Source of the DNA: Stomorhina lunata
Lineage: Eukaryota; Arthropoda; Insecta; Diptera; Rhiniidae
Direction of reading: 5' to 3'
Assembly (NCBI GenBank): GCA_933228675.1
Contig: OW121742.1
Coordinates: 125,961,983 to 126,025,982 of the forward strand
DNA: 64,000 bases
Shown here: piece by piece, positions 48,523 to 61,600 of the stretch
How positions within the stretch are numbered: position 1 is the stretch's first letter
Layout of the letters: the number at the start of each line of letters is the position of its first letter
Made by a program: the position numbers and the translations under genes
Notes under the pieces: generated by a model
Told to the model about the DNA's origin: nothing
The model's database searches: none
Seen by the model: only the letters and a program-made list of their open reading frames with translations

Positions 48523-48870
48523 GTAAAAATTTATCTAATTTCAGTTTTTTCATTTATATTTTTAAATGACCTATATTAATTTGTGTACCATGAATACCAA
48601 AAATTCACGGAAAAAACAGTTTAGAATTAAAATGTAGAAATTCTAAAATTTATATTTTGTTTTTGTGTAAGTGTTACTTGTCTACTTCTACTGCAAAAAG
48701 GAAACAGAAGCATCTTTTAAATAACAATTTGAAATTCTGACAAAAGAAGTCCAGCACTTGTGGCATAAGGCAAAATAAACTCAGAAATTTATATAACGGA
48801 GTGCCTACAAAAACGTCTTTTATCGTTTTTAGATCGCACAGAGTGCCTACATGTTTCTCTCCCCTTTAGT

Positions 48871-51800
48871 TAGTTACTCCCCTACTATTTATTGGAGTAT
48901 ACTCAACTACTATTTATCGACTTTTTGTGGCAAAGTTTTTATACTAAAGTGTCCCTATAATCCTCTTTTGTACTAAAAAATTAACTATAATCCCTTTTTA
49001 TACTAAAATTTCCCTCTGATCCCTTTTTACATAAAAATTTCTCTATAATCCCATTTTATACTAAAATTTCCCTGTAATCCCTTTTTATATTAAAATTTCT
49101 CTATACTCCCTTTTTATATTAAAATTTCCTTATAAACCCCTTTTATACTAAAATTTTACAATAATCCCTTTTAATTCTAAAATTTTCCCATAATCCCCTT
49201 TTTGTATTAAAATTTTACTACACCCCCTTTTATACTGAAATTTTCCTATGATCCCTTTTTATAAAAAAAAATTCCTTAAATCCTTTTTGTACTAAAAATT
49301 CCCCTATAATCTTTTTTTATACTAAAATTTTCCTATAATCCCTTTTTATACTAAAATTTTCCTATCAGCCATTTTTATACTAAAATTTCCCTTTAATCCT
49401 TTTTTTACTAAAATTTCCCTTTAATCCTTTTTATACTAAAATTTCCCTTTAATCCCTATTTATACTAAAATGTCCCTATAATACCTTTTTATACTAAAAT
49501 TTCCCTATAATCCCATTTTATATTAAAATTTCTCTATACTCCCTTTTTATACTTAAATTTCCTTATAAACCCATTTTATGCAAAAATTCCCCTACAATTC
49601 CTTTTATACTTAATTTTACTATAATACCTTTTTATACTAAAATGTCCCTATAATCCCCTTTTATACATAAATTTTCTTATGATCCTTTTTTATACTAAAA
49701 TTTCGCTTAATCCCTTTTATACTCAAATTTCCCATAGTCGTTTTTTAAACTAAAATTTCCCTATAATCCCTTTTTATATTAAAATTTCCCTATAATTCCT
49801 TTTTATACCAAAATTTCCCTATAATCCCTTTTTATACTAAAATTTTACAGTAATCCCTTTTAATTTTAAAATTTTCCCATAATCCCCTTTTTGTATTAAA
49901 ATTTTACTATACCCGCTTTTATACTAAAATTTTCCTATGATCCCTTTTTATACAAAAAATTTCCTAAAATCCTTTTTGTACTAAAATTTCCCTATAATCT
50001 TTTTTTTACTTAAATTTTCCTATAAGCCCTTTTTATACTAAAATTTCCCTTTAATCCCTTTTTATACTTAAATGTCCCTATAATACCTTTTTATACTAAA
50101 ATTTCCCTATAGTTATTTTTATACTAAAATTTCTCTTAATCCCTTTGTATATTAAAATTTTACTATAATCCCTTTTTATGCTAAAATTTCTTTATAATCC
50201 CTTTTTATACTAAAATTTCAATATAATCCCCTTTTTGTATTAAAATTTTACTATAATCCTCCTCATATACTAAAATTTCCCTATAATTCCTTTTTATACA
50301 AAAAATTCACTAAAATGCCTTTTTGTACTAAAATTTCCGTATAATCCTTTTTTATATTAAAATTTCCCTATAATCCCTTTTTATACTAAAATTTCCCTAT
50401 TATCCCTTTTTATACTAAAATTTCCCTATAATCCCTTTTAATACTTAAATTTCCCTATAATCCCTTTTTATAGTAAAATTTCCCTATAATTCCTTTTCAT
50501 AATTAAATTTCTATTTAATCCCTTTTTATACAAAAAATTCCCTAAAATACCTTTTTATACTAAAATTTTCCTTTAATCCCTTTTTATACTAAAATTTCCC
50601 TTTAATCCCTTTTTATACTAAAATTTCCCGAAAATACATTTTTATACTAAAATTTCCCTACAATCCCTTTCTATACTAAAATATCCCAATAATCCATTTT
50701 TTTACTAAAATTGGACTATAATAACTTTTTTATACTAAAATTTCCTTAAATTCCCTCTTTATACTTAAATTTCCCTAAAATCCCTTTTTTATACTAAAAT
50801 TTCCCTATAATCCCTTTTTATACCAAAATTTGACTATAATCCCGTTTTATTCTAAAATATCCCTAAATTCCTTTTTATACTAAAATTTCCCTATAATCCC
50901 TGTTTATACCAAAATTTTACTATAATCCCATTTTACACTAAAATTTCCCTATAAACTCTTTTTATACTAAAATTTCCCTATAATCATTTTTTATACTAAA
51001 ATTTTATTATAGTCCCTTTTTATACTAAAACTTCCCTATAATCCGTTTTTATACAAAAATTTCCCTATAATCACTTTTAATACTAAAATTTCCATATAAT
51101 CCCTTTTATACTAAAAATTCCCTTTAATCACTTTTTATACTAAAATTTCTCTATATTCCCTTTATAAACTAAAATTTGAATTTTTGTAATAAACTTTCCC
51201 GTTAATGCCTTTTATACTAAAATTTCCCTATAATCCCTTTTTATACTAAAGATTTATTACAATACCTTTTTATACTAAGATTTCCCTATAATCTCTCTTT
51301 ATACTAAAATTTCCCCATAATCACTTTTTATACTAAAATTTCCATATAATCCCTTTTTATACTAAAATTTCTCTATAATCCCTTTCTGTACCAAAATTTT
51401 ATTATAATCCCTTTTTATACTAAAATTTCCCTATAATCCTTTATCACACTAAAACTTCCTTATAATCCCTTTTTGTGCTAGAATTTCCCTTTCCCTTCAC
51501 TTTTTATAGTAAAATTTTCCTATAATCCATTTTTATACTAAAATGTCCCTATAATCACTTTTTACACTAAAATGTCCCTATAATCACTTTTCCCTATATT
51601 CCCTTTACGTTCTAAAATTTCACTATAATCCCTTTTTGTACTAAAAGTTCAATATAATCCATTTTTATATTAAAATTTCACTATACATCTATTTTTATAC
51701 TAAAATTTTACTATAATCCCTTTTTATACTAAAATTTTACTATAATCCCTTTTTATACTAAAATTTCCCTATAAAATCATTTTTATATTAAAATCTTACT

Positions 51801-52094
51801 ATAATCTTATTTTATATTAAAGTTTCCTTATAATCCCTTTTATACCTTAATTTCCCTATAATCCCGTTTTATACAATCATTTCCCTAAATTTTTTTTTTA
51901 TACTAAAACTTCCTTATAATCCCTAAAATTTACCTGAATTAAATTTTTACCACTTTTTATACTATATTGACTTTTTATAGCAAAATTTACCTAAATTTAC
52001 TTTTTATAGCAAAATTTTTTTAATTTCATTTTTGATACCAAAATTTCCCTAAAATTTCTCTCTCCATTAAGTAGTTACTCCCCTACTATTTATT
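48871..52094. repeat. 29-bp minisatellite flanked by 23-bp direct repeats
   Basis: About 100 diverged units of the type CCCTATAATCCCTTTTTATA plus CTAAAATTT run from about 48925 to 52060. The perfect 23-bp repeat starting TAGTTACTCCCCTACTATTT lies on both sides (48871-48893 and 52072-52094), with similarity extending a further 15 bp upstream in both. The array does not carry the CTATAG-AAAA core. Confidence 0.92.
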
Positions 52095-53105
52095 TGAATC
52101 TATTGTATAATTTTCTTTATATTTATTTCATTTATTTCTTTATTTTCTATTTTTTCTATTGAATAATTCTATTTGTTGAACCGAAACCAAAATCGAAAAA
52201 AATGTGTTAAATAAATTTTGGTTATGTGGCAAAGCAGAAGAACAAGAACAAAAAAAACTAGACGACAAATAAAATGTTAATTCTATTTATTATTTGTTGT
52301 TTTGAGGGTATATTTTTTCAGGCAAATTTTTTATTCTATTCAATTCTATATTTTTTTTGGATTCAGTAGAAAAAATATTAATTAAATTGATGCTTGACAT
52401 GGACAGTTGGAGTGAAAGAGAAAGGGAGCCGCCAGACTGGCTGCTGAGTAAAAAGGAATTGACATCAAAGTGATTTTCAAGTGTTTGGTGTATTTTTAAA
52501 AAATACCACAGCTAAGGGTTTCTATAGCAATTAAATTCGATATGAACGTTTAGTGCTTTACTTTTTTAAACATTTTCTATTAACATGAATATTTTTTTTT
52601 CCTTCACTATCAAATTTTGTAATTAAAATATTATTTTGCTTGTAGAGGCACTTTAGAAATCCCCTTGAAGAACACTTTTAGCTAAATTTTTAGCACTTTT
52701 GTATATTTTGGATTTTTTTATTTTTTTTTTTTAGCAACAAGACAATAAGTAGAGATGATGTTTTTTCATTAATATTATTCCCCCAATTTGTTACATTTTC
52801 TAGCTACAAGGTCGTTTATTATGTGAAAAGAAAAAAAAACACGACAACTGAAAACTAGTCTATTTGTTACTAGAGATTGCACTAAAATGAATGAAAAAGA
52901 AAGTACAGTCGGTCTAACCGACTTTTAGATAGACTACATATGTCAGCTTTCTCCAAAAACTGTTTGTGGGCCCCTCTGTTTGTGTTTGTGGGCCCTTCAC
53001 ACATGTAAGATAAAAGTGAACAAAATAAACCATATTAGTATGTGTTTGAGGACAGGACTACTTTTACTAGTTCAGTTCTAGTTCATTTCTTTTTCTAACA
53101 AACAT
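52095..53105. other. Non-coding AT-rich sequence
   Basis: Contains TTTGTGGGCCC twice (52964 and 52986) and a GTCGGTCTAACCGAC palindrome (about 52908). No gene was recognised. Confidence 0.45.
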
Positions 53106-53108
53106 CAC

Positions 53109-53460
53109 CAGGCGTATACAGCCCATACCACCAGAGGCCGAAGACTTTTTGTAATTTTCGTAAACATCAAGATCATTAATGAAACTAGTGAAAATGAGTA
53201 TTAAAAGTATTCCGGAGAGATTTAAATGTTAGCAAAGTCGGTTGGTGCCGCTTTGTTTAAGAAATTACAAAAACAAAACACACAAGAAACAAAATAAAAA
53301 TCCAATTCATAGCAACAAAATATACGATTCGAGAAACAACGAAATATAATCTCAAACATTGTTGCCACGACACTTTTATTTTGGTAAACATTGTTTGAAA
53401 GAAATGTAACCGAATATTTTTCGAAACGGAAATAAATTCTAATATTAAACAATTTTAGAT
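53109..53460 (+). repeat. Head of the composite satellite element, copy 2
   Basis: Homologous to 39617-39960 in the same orientation. It runs straight into the array that follows, as in copy 1. Confidence 0.85.
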
Positions 53461-55195
53461 TTTTCTGTATAAATATTTTGCAGATAAAAATAATTTTCTG
53501 TAAAATTCTTCGTCATCATATTTTTCTATCGAAAACCTTTTCTTTCGACCGAAAAAGATTTCGATAAATATATTTTTCTACAGAAAAATTTTCGATAAAA
53601 AAATTTTGTGTAGAAAAATAAAAAAAAAATTTTATCTTCTTTCTTTGATAAAATAATTATTTATAAAAAAATTTTCTATAGAAAAATTTTTAATAAAAAA
53701 CAATTTTTATAAAAAAATTTTTGATAAAAAAATTTTCTATAGAAAAATTTTGATAAAAAAAAAATTCGATAGAAAAGTTTTGATAAAAAAAATTTTTAAT
53801 AGAGAAATAATTGGTAAAAAAATTTTCTATAGAAAAATATATACTTAAAATATTTTAAAAGTTTTGAATAAAACATTGATTTCAATTTTTATAAAAAAAT
53901 TTTTGATAAAGAAATTTTCTATAGAAACATTTCTGATAAAAAAAAATTTCTATAGAAAAATGTTTGATAAAGAAATTTTCTATAGAAAAATTTTTGAAAA
54001 AAAATTTTCTGTAGAAAAATTTTTGATAAAAAAAATTTCTATAGAAAAATTTTTGATAAAAAAAATTTCTATAGAAAAATTTTTGATAAAAAAATTTTCT
54101 ATAGAAAAATTTTTGATAAAAAAATTTCTATAGAAAAATTTTTGATAAAAAAATTTCTATAGAAAAATTTTTGATAAAAAAAATTTCTATAGAAAAATTT
54201 TTGATAAAAAAATTTTCTATAGAAAAATTTTTTATAAAAAAAAATTAATTTCTATAGGAAATTTTTGATAAAATAATTTTCTTTGGGAATTAATTATTCG
54301 AACTTTAGAATTGATCGGAAAATTAGGTTTAATCAGGCTTGAGATAAAGATAAATTTTCAAAATTAATAATTTGAAAGTTAAATGAACTCAAGCCTGATT
54401 AAACCTAATTTTTCAAAATAATTTTCTTTAGAAAATTTTTTGGTAAAAAAATTTTCTATAGATAAATTTTTGATAAAAAATTTTTTATAGAAAAATTATT
54501 GATAAAAAAATTTTTTATAGAAAAATTGTTAATAAAGAAATTGTCCATAGAAAAATTTAAGATAACAAAAATTTATAGAGAAAAATTTTTGATAAAAAAA
54601 AATTTCTATAGAAAAATTTTTTATAAAAAAAAATTCTATAGAAAAATTTTAGGAAAAAAATTTCTATTGAAAAATTTTTGATAAAAAAATTTTCGATAAA
54701 AAATTGTTATAGAAAAATTTTTGATCAATAAATTTTCTATAGAAAAATTTTTGTTAAAAAAATTTTCTATATAAACATTTTTGATAAAAAAATTTTTTAA
54801 TAACATTTTCTATAGAAACATTTTTGATAAGAAAATTTTCTATAGGAAAATTTTCAATAAAAAATTTTCTATATAAAAATTTTTGATAAAAAAAAAATTT
54901 TCTATAGAAAAAATTTTGATACCAAAGTTTTCTATAGAAAAATTTTTGATATAGAAAATTAATAAAAAAAAATTCTATAGAAAAATTTTTGATAAAGAAA
55001 TTTTCTATAGAAAAATTTTTGGTAAAGAAATTTTCTATAGAAAAATTTTTGGTAAAGAAATTTTCTATAGAAAAATTTGTGATAAAGATATTTTCTATAG
55101 AAAAATTTTTGATAAAATAATTTTCTATAGAAAAATTTTTGATAAGAAGAATTTTCTATAGAAAAATTTTTGACAAGAAAATTTTCTATGTGCCA
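53461..55195. repeat. 30-bp minisatellite, CTATAG core with GATAAAAAA spacer, copy 2
   Basis: Same unit as at 40-41.8 kb. The internal spacer beginning GGAATTAATTATTCGAACTT (54288) is also shared. In this copy it holds a 26-bp inverted repeat (54318-54343 and 54388-54414, containing TTTAATCAGGCTTGAG), of which copy 1 has only the left arm. Confidence 0.93.
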
Positions 55196-57030
55196 ACCTC
55201 TGGACATCACCGTTAACCTAAAATATCTTCTACCATCTCTAATAGTGTAGGGTACAGAAACAACATCTACAATAACAGTAACATTTAAATAAAGAAAAAA
55301 TATCACCCACAATAAAAAACAGTAAAGAAAAATATTCTGAACGTTAAAGTCTGATTTTATTTGTTTTGATTTGGGTTAATGTTAACTAAAACAGAGACAC
55401 TTTTACTTATTACACATTTTGATGTTAATGGAAATTTGCCAATCAAAGAGAAAAGGATCTAACATTTATGTTTGTCAATCAAATTGAGATAAAAAATGTG
55501 AGAAGAATAAATCAATTCAAACTAAAAAAAAATACCAACAATATTAAAAGATAAGCAAAAAACTTATGCTAAAACTAGAAAAAAAATTATATTTAAAATT
55601 AAAAAAAAGAAATACCATGTAATTCAAAAATCTTCCTTTTTATACTAAATCCTTCGTACCCTAAAACTAAAAATTCCTGTCACGTTTATTTTTATGCTAA
55701 ATATTTGCCAAATCTAACAATAGCAACAGAAATAAGCCATTAAATCCTAAATATACTCGAAACAGAGCTAAACCCCAAATATAACATTTACAATTTTCTA
55801 CACCCTTAAAATGGCATTAGGGATTTGGAGGAATATTCTCTGCGCTTATGTTAAGTTCCAATTACAATTGTTTAATAGCAGGCAAACATTTTGTTAATGG
55901 AAAATGATAGACTCTAAGGATTTGTAGGAGACCAAACAGACATTTAATAAATGGTTATTGCTAACATTACAGGCAATGAGACGAGATTTGGTGAAGAAAT
56001 AAAGTTTTGGCTAAAAAGTTTTGGCTAAAAATGTAAATTGAAATTAATTTTAATAAAAATTGTTTAATCTAAACTAAACTAAATTTGTTTTAGTTCTATT
56101 TTTGATGTTGTTTCAAATTATGTTCGTAATTAAGACTTAGGGTAAAAATTTAAGCCTAAAAACTTTTTACCCCGACAATTTTGTTATAAAATATGATTTC
56201 ATTCTTCCATGAAGTTGCCTTCGAAGAAAATAAAAGGATTAAAGAAGTCATACAATTTTTCGGTGCCATTTTTATAGAACAATTTATTTAAATTCTCCAA
56301 ATAATGCCCTGTTTCGGTGATTGTTTCTTAATGGGCAATAATCATTGATTTTCAATAATATTTCTTTTTTACATCGGCAGCGTGTTAATGATGTAGGGCT
56401 TACCGACGCGCTATGGTATTTCTGTTGCAAAAAAGCTTTTTTTAACCACTGATTTTGAAAAATCTAATGATTTTTCAAAATCAGTAGAGTAGAGTCTAGA
56501 TCTATAGAGTAGAGTCTAGATATTAAGGATCAATATTTGAAGGAAAAGTTATATTATGTGCTATCAAAAAGGTATTGAAATGTACTTAATATTTTAAAAT
56601 GAAAAGTGGTGAAATTTTACATCAAACTCATTAGCACATGTATCGAATATAGTTTCACAGCTTTAATCTTGATGTCGATTTTATTAAGACACAGAATCTT
56701 GGTTTTAAACTGCAGAAGAAAATAACTTAATCCCGTATATAGTTTAGGAGCTATCAGGAAATCAAAATAGCTCTACAAAATTCAGTATTTTCGTTTTTCT
56801 TTGAACAAAAACTAAGTTGGCTTGATTTTGCTTGGTTCTTGCAATATAACCACGTCAAAGGCAAAAGTATTTTCTTTAGATTGAGCGAAAAAAATTCACC
56901 GAAATTTACCAAACGTAGAACAAAGTTCAAAATTTTCTGAAAAAAGTCACATAAATTGTTAAGCATAATTTAAACAAAATTAGTATTGCAGTCATTAAGG
57001 CGTAACTTTTTAATCAAATTACATTTAAGG
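55196..57030. other. Non-coding sequence with a SINE body fragment
   Basis: 56370-56430 matches the body of the tRNA-derived SINE (ACATCGGCAGCGTGTTAATG against ACATCGACGGCGTGTTAATG at 14191). No head or tail was seen. The rest is unassigned. The open frame at 56754-56966 is not supported. Confidence 0.5.
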
Positions 57031-59260
57031 TACTAGGTACCTCTAGAAGTCGACGGATTTCAACCAAAATTTATACATAAAGAAGAAAACTAGGTAAAAA
57101 AGTGGTGACCAAGACATATGTCCCAAGGAGTCGACAAATTTCCTCTAATTCTGTTGAGAATTACGACTTGCACATTGAAAAAAGAAAAAGGTGAAAAATG
57201 GGTGTCCAAGACAGGTACCCTAAGGGATCGACTAATTTCAACCAAAATTTGTTGAACTCTTTGTCGAATTAATTAATAGACGTGCGTTGAATTTTATCAA
57301 ATTCTGTATGAAATTGCGACTTGTACATTGAGAAAAAAGTAGGTTAAGAAATGGGGTCCCACGATAGGTACCCCAAGGATTCGACAGATTTCGAAAATTT
57401 TTCGAATTTTTCTTCTATATATACATAAAACTCTAACGTGATTGAATCACCTTTTTCGTTGCATAGATCCACTAAGAAGGGATTTTTGGAAATTCGGCCG
57501 TTAAGGGGGTTAAAAAGTAAAAAAACAGCTACAAAAATAAGAAGACACGTGTTTGGTACTGTTTGGCAGATGGGACAAATATGGGGTAAAAGAGTAAACA
57601 AAAATTGTTGTTACTTTTTTAACCCATGTGTATCTTTGAAACCAATCAACGCAGATACAAAATTGAAAAAGGATAAGGTAAACAAGAAAAAAAATTCGAA
57701 ACACGTGTTTGGTACTTTTTTGATTTAGGGGGTTAAGAGGGGTAAAAACGGGTAAAAAAAATGTTTGGTAAGTTCATTCTTCATTATCTTTGTATACCAC
57801 TTAAACCAATAAAGCTTTAAATAAAATTTTATACTATCGATTGCCAAGTACAAAATATCAAATACATATTTGGTACTTTTTCCACGTGTATGGTACTTTT
57901 TTGCACATGTATGGTATTTTTTAGAAATTGATCAAGTAGAGACGGTAGACAAGAAAAAAATATGAAACACGTGCTTGGTACTTTTTTGATTTACGGGTAA
58001 AAAGGGGTAAAATGGGGGAAAACATTTTGGTAAGTTTATTCTTCACTATCTTTGTTTATCATAGATGGGCACTTTGCAGTACCAGTACTTTTTCAGTATT
58101 TTTTTTTTTCTTTTACTGATTACTGAAAGGATAAATCAGTATTCAGTAATTTTTACTGATTACTTAAAAAAAATTTCAGTAAATTTTACTGATTACTGAA
58201 AAAAAATTCAGTATTCAGTAAATTTTACTGATTACTGAAAAAAATTTTCAGTAATCAGTAAATTTTACTGATTACTGAAAAAATTTTTCAGTATTCAGTA
58301 AAATTTACTGAATACTTATTTATTTTTTCAGTAATCAGTGAAATTTACTGAATACTGATTTTTTGTTTCAGTAATCAGTAAACATTTACTGATTACTGAA
58401 ACGCTTAGTCCAGTAAAAAAGTAATGCAGTATGCCCATGTATGTTGTTTATCAATTAAACTAATAGAGCTAAAAATTAAAATTGCCAAGTACAAAATATC
58501 ATATTTGGTACTTTTTCCACATGTATGGTACTTTTTTGCACATGTATGCTACTTTTTAGAAATTGATCAAGTAGAGACAGTAGGCAAGAAAAAAATATGA
58601 AACACCTATTTGGTACTTTTTTGATTTGGGGGTTAAAACGGGGGAAAAAATGTTGGGTAAGTTCATTCTTCATTATCTTTGCATATTACTTAAACTAAAG
58701 TAATAAAAATAATATACGTATTTGGTACTTTTTCCACGTGTATGGTACTTTTTAGAAATTGATCAAGTAGAGACGCTAGATAAGAAAAAAATATGAAACA
58801 CGTGTTTGGTACTTTTTTGATTTAGGGGGTAAAAACCGGGAAAACACTTTTGGTTAGGTTCATTCTTTATTATCTTTGCATATCACTTAAACCAATAAAG
58901 CTAAAAATAAAATTTATAGAAAACTCAAGTAAAAAATATAGAAAAGTCAAGTAAAAAATATCAAATACGTATTTGGTAATTTTTCCACGTGTATTACTTT
59001 TTTCACGCATATGGTACTTTTTAGAAATTGATCAAGTAGTGACATTAAATTAGAAAAAAAAATATGTAACAAATGACTGGTACTTTTTGATTTAGGGGGT
59101 GAGAAGAGGTAAAAACTAGGGAAAAATTTTGGGTAGGTTTATTCTTCATTATCTTTATATATTACTTAATCCATTAAAGCTAAAAATAAAATTTATAGGG
59201 AAATCGATTGCCAAGTACAAAATATCAAATACATATTTGGTACTATTGGTACCGTTTCAG
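57030..59260. repeat. Diverged 110-270-bp tandem repeats with CACGTG motifs
   Basis: The first part (57030-57400) has three copies around GGTACCCCAAGGATTCGAC. The main part has about six copies containing AAACACGTGTTTGGTACTTT, TTCATTCTTCATTATCTTTG and AGAAATTGATCAAGTAGAGA, spaced 196-269 bp once the MITE is subtracted. Seven CACGTG hexamers are visible. No open frame spans a unit. Confidence 0.85.
58052..58451. mobile_element. hAT-like MITE containing a palindromic minisatellite
   Basis: The 8-bp target duplication TTGTTTAT (58052-58059 and 58444-58451) flanks a 384-bp element. Its ends are CATAGATGGGCA and TGCCCATGTATG, 12-bp TIRs with one mismatch. The 8-bp duplication and CA..TG ends fit the hAT superfamily. 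The interior is made of about 40-bp palindromic units (TTTACTGATTACTGAAAAAA against TTTCAGTAATCAGTAAA). Neighbouring repeat units lack the insertion, so the empty site is seen directly. Confidence 0.85.
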
Positions 59261-60915
59261 GCTCAATTATATAGTTCTCAATACTGTTCTTATTCTTTTC
59301 TTGATTATGCTAATGATTATATTCTAAGTTTACTGCTAAATATCCTCCTTGTGATTATATTTTTGGCTTTAGTTCCCTTTTAGTCATATCCAACTCCATA
59401 TTAAAAAAAAGTCCTTTACAGTTTTATATAATATTTTTGAGTTTTTTACTTAAAATTTGTTATTTGTATTTATTTAAGTAACTACTCCTTCCCTTTTTTT
59501 ACCTTCTTCTTTTTTTTTGTATTATTGAAGAACTCTGTGTTCTCCAGCAAATTGAACTAATCAAAACAGGACACAGGTGGGTCTTAATAAAAAAAATATT
59601 CCAAATTGGAAAAGTTTATTTTATTTTTCTTGATATTTTTTTCCGAACTCCAACAAAGTTTTCAAGTTTATATTTTTAACAATATTTTAATTAACAGTTT
59701 GAAAGTGATAGCAGCAAAAAAAAGTTACAGAATATATAGAAATTGTAAAAGTAAATATACTCGGTTTAAAAAAAAATTTGTAAAAGAAGATAAAAACTGG
59801 AAATGTTTTGAAGAAAGTAACAATAATTCAAAAAAAATTAAAAGTCTTAAAATGTAAATATTAAATATTTGATACTATTTTTTAAGTAAAAATAAAGCAA
59901 TAAAGAAATTTTGCTTATTTCATAAAAAAAATGATTTATAAAATTTAATTGAAAAAATTTACTACTTTTACTTTAAGCTTAAAATAAATTTTTCTAATGC
60001 TTTTTTTACCTATAAAAATCTTTATTTTAAAATTTTTTTAAATATTTTAAAAATATTTTATCAATATTTATTTAAGAGTTTAAACTACATAGAGTTTACC
60101 TATGCTTTTGCTTTTATAAATATCAACAACCATTTAATTGCAATAAAATAATAAATTATAACAAAAATTTTAAATATTCAAACGAATTTACTTATAATAA
60201 ATAAATTTATTGTATCAACACAAACACAAGCATTAAATAAACATAAATATTTAATAAGTAATTATTGCAAAAAAAATATTTAATAAACCTTTTAAATATT
60301 TTATTAAACAAAATAAACATTTTACCTTAGGGTTAGATTTAAAAGTCATTAAAACTAAATGATTTTTTAATTGTTGTAAAGCTCTTAAAAATACTCGTTT
60401 TCTCCTATAGAAAAAATCAAGATTAAAGATAAATTTCTTTGGATATTGATAAAAGTACTTGAAATTGTAGTTTCTTTACCCATTGAGTAAAATAAGTACT
60501 TACGATACATACCACCTCCCTTTTATACATACAAACACAAAAAAGCTTTAAACATATGAATGTATATACGAGAGAATATGTCTGTTATTGTTTACTCTCA
60601 GAGTATGCTTCAATGACTTAAACACTTTTTTTGTTTTGCTACCGTTTCTGTTTGTTTGCATTTGTTTATTGCAGTTAAAAGAGATTTTTACTAACAGAGA
60701 TGGGTAAGACAGTATCAACAAAATTCTAATTATGATCACCGTCAGGCCTGCCAGATTTGCTGATTTATCGGCATTTTGGCGATTTTTGACCTGAAACATA
60801 GTAAAGAGCCAATATGCTAGAAAATCGACGATTTTTAAGATAATATCGAAAGCCGACCTAACTTCTAAGTTTTAACAGAAACGTTATAAGTTTTCAATAA
60901 TTCCGATACATCAAA
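59261..60915. other. Non-coding AT-rich sequence
   Basis: No gene was recognised. The Lys-rich frame at 59606-59857 is A-rich simple sequence. Confidence 0.45.
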
Positions 60916-60919
60916 ATTT

Positions 60920-61425
60920 TGGGAACGAAAAAAAAATTTTAATAAAAAATTGTGCTATATAAAATTTTTTCCACAGAAACACTTTCAATATAAATTGTTT
61001 TTATGGAAAAATTTTGCATTTTAAATTTAAAATTGTTTCCTCCAAAAAATTTTCAATTTATTTTTTTTTAGAGAAAAATTTTATATATAAATTTTTTCTG
61101 TAGTGAAATTTTCCATTTAAATTTTTCTGTAGAAAATTTCTTTACATAATTTTTATTTTTTTTTTTTTTTTAGAAAAATTTTTTACATAAAATTTTTTGT
61201 ATTAAAAAATTATCCATACAATTTTCCAAACATTTTTAGTAAAGCAAAATATTCAATATTAGATTTTTGGTATAGAAGAATTTTTAATATGAAATTTTTT
61301 GTATAGAGAAATTTTCAATATGCTTTTTTTCTTTAAGAAAAATTTTCAATATAAAATTTCTCCTATAGAATAAAATTTTGTGCTATAAAAAAATTTTCAA
61401 TAATTTTTTTAATATCGACCATATT
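60920..61425. repeat. Very degenerate CTATAG-type array
   Basis: Repeated AAAATTTTCAATATAAAATT and TTTTTGTATAGAAAAATTTT segments of about 30 bp resemble old relatives of the CTATAG-core arrays. Confidence 0.6.
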
Positions 61426-61600
61426 TAAACCCTTCACCACCATAGGTGGAAAGGTGTATATATATATACATTCATCAGTTTGTGCTGATGTATTCCCCGA
61501 CAAAATTCCAATTGGAATAAGGGGTACTTCTCTCGGGCAATGAGCTGCATCCGATTCTATTTTTAGACTCATTGAAAGAGACTTACGTTTTAACGCGGGC
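61426..61600 (+). mobile_element. Fragment of the dispersed fly repeat
   Basis: ACCCTTCACCACCATAGGTG and TTTGTGCTGATGTAT are shared with the start of the element at 63153. The rest diverges or is missing. Confidence 0.65.
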
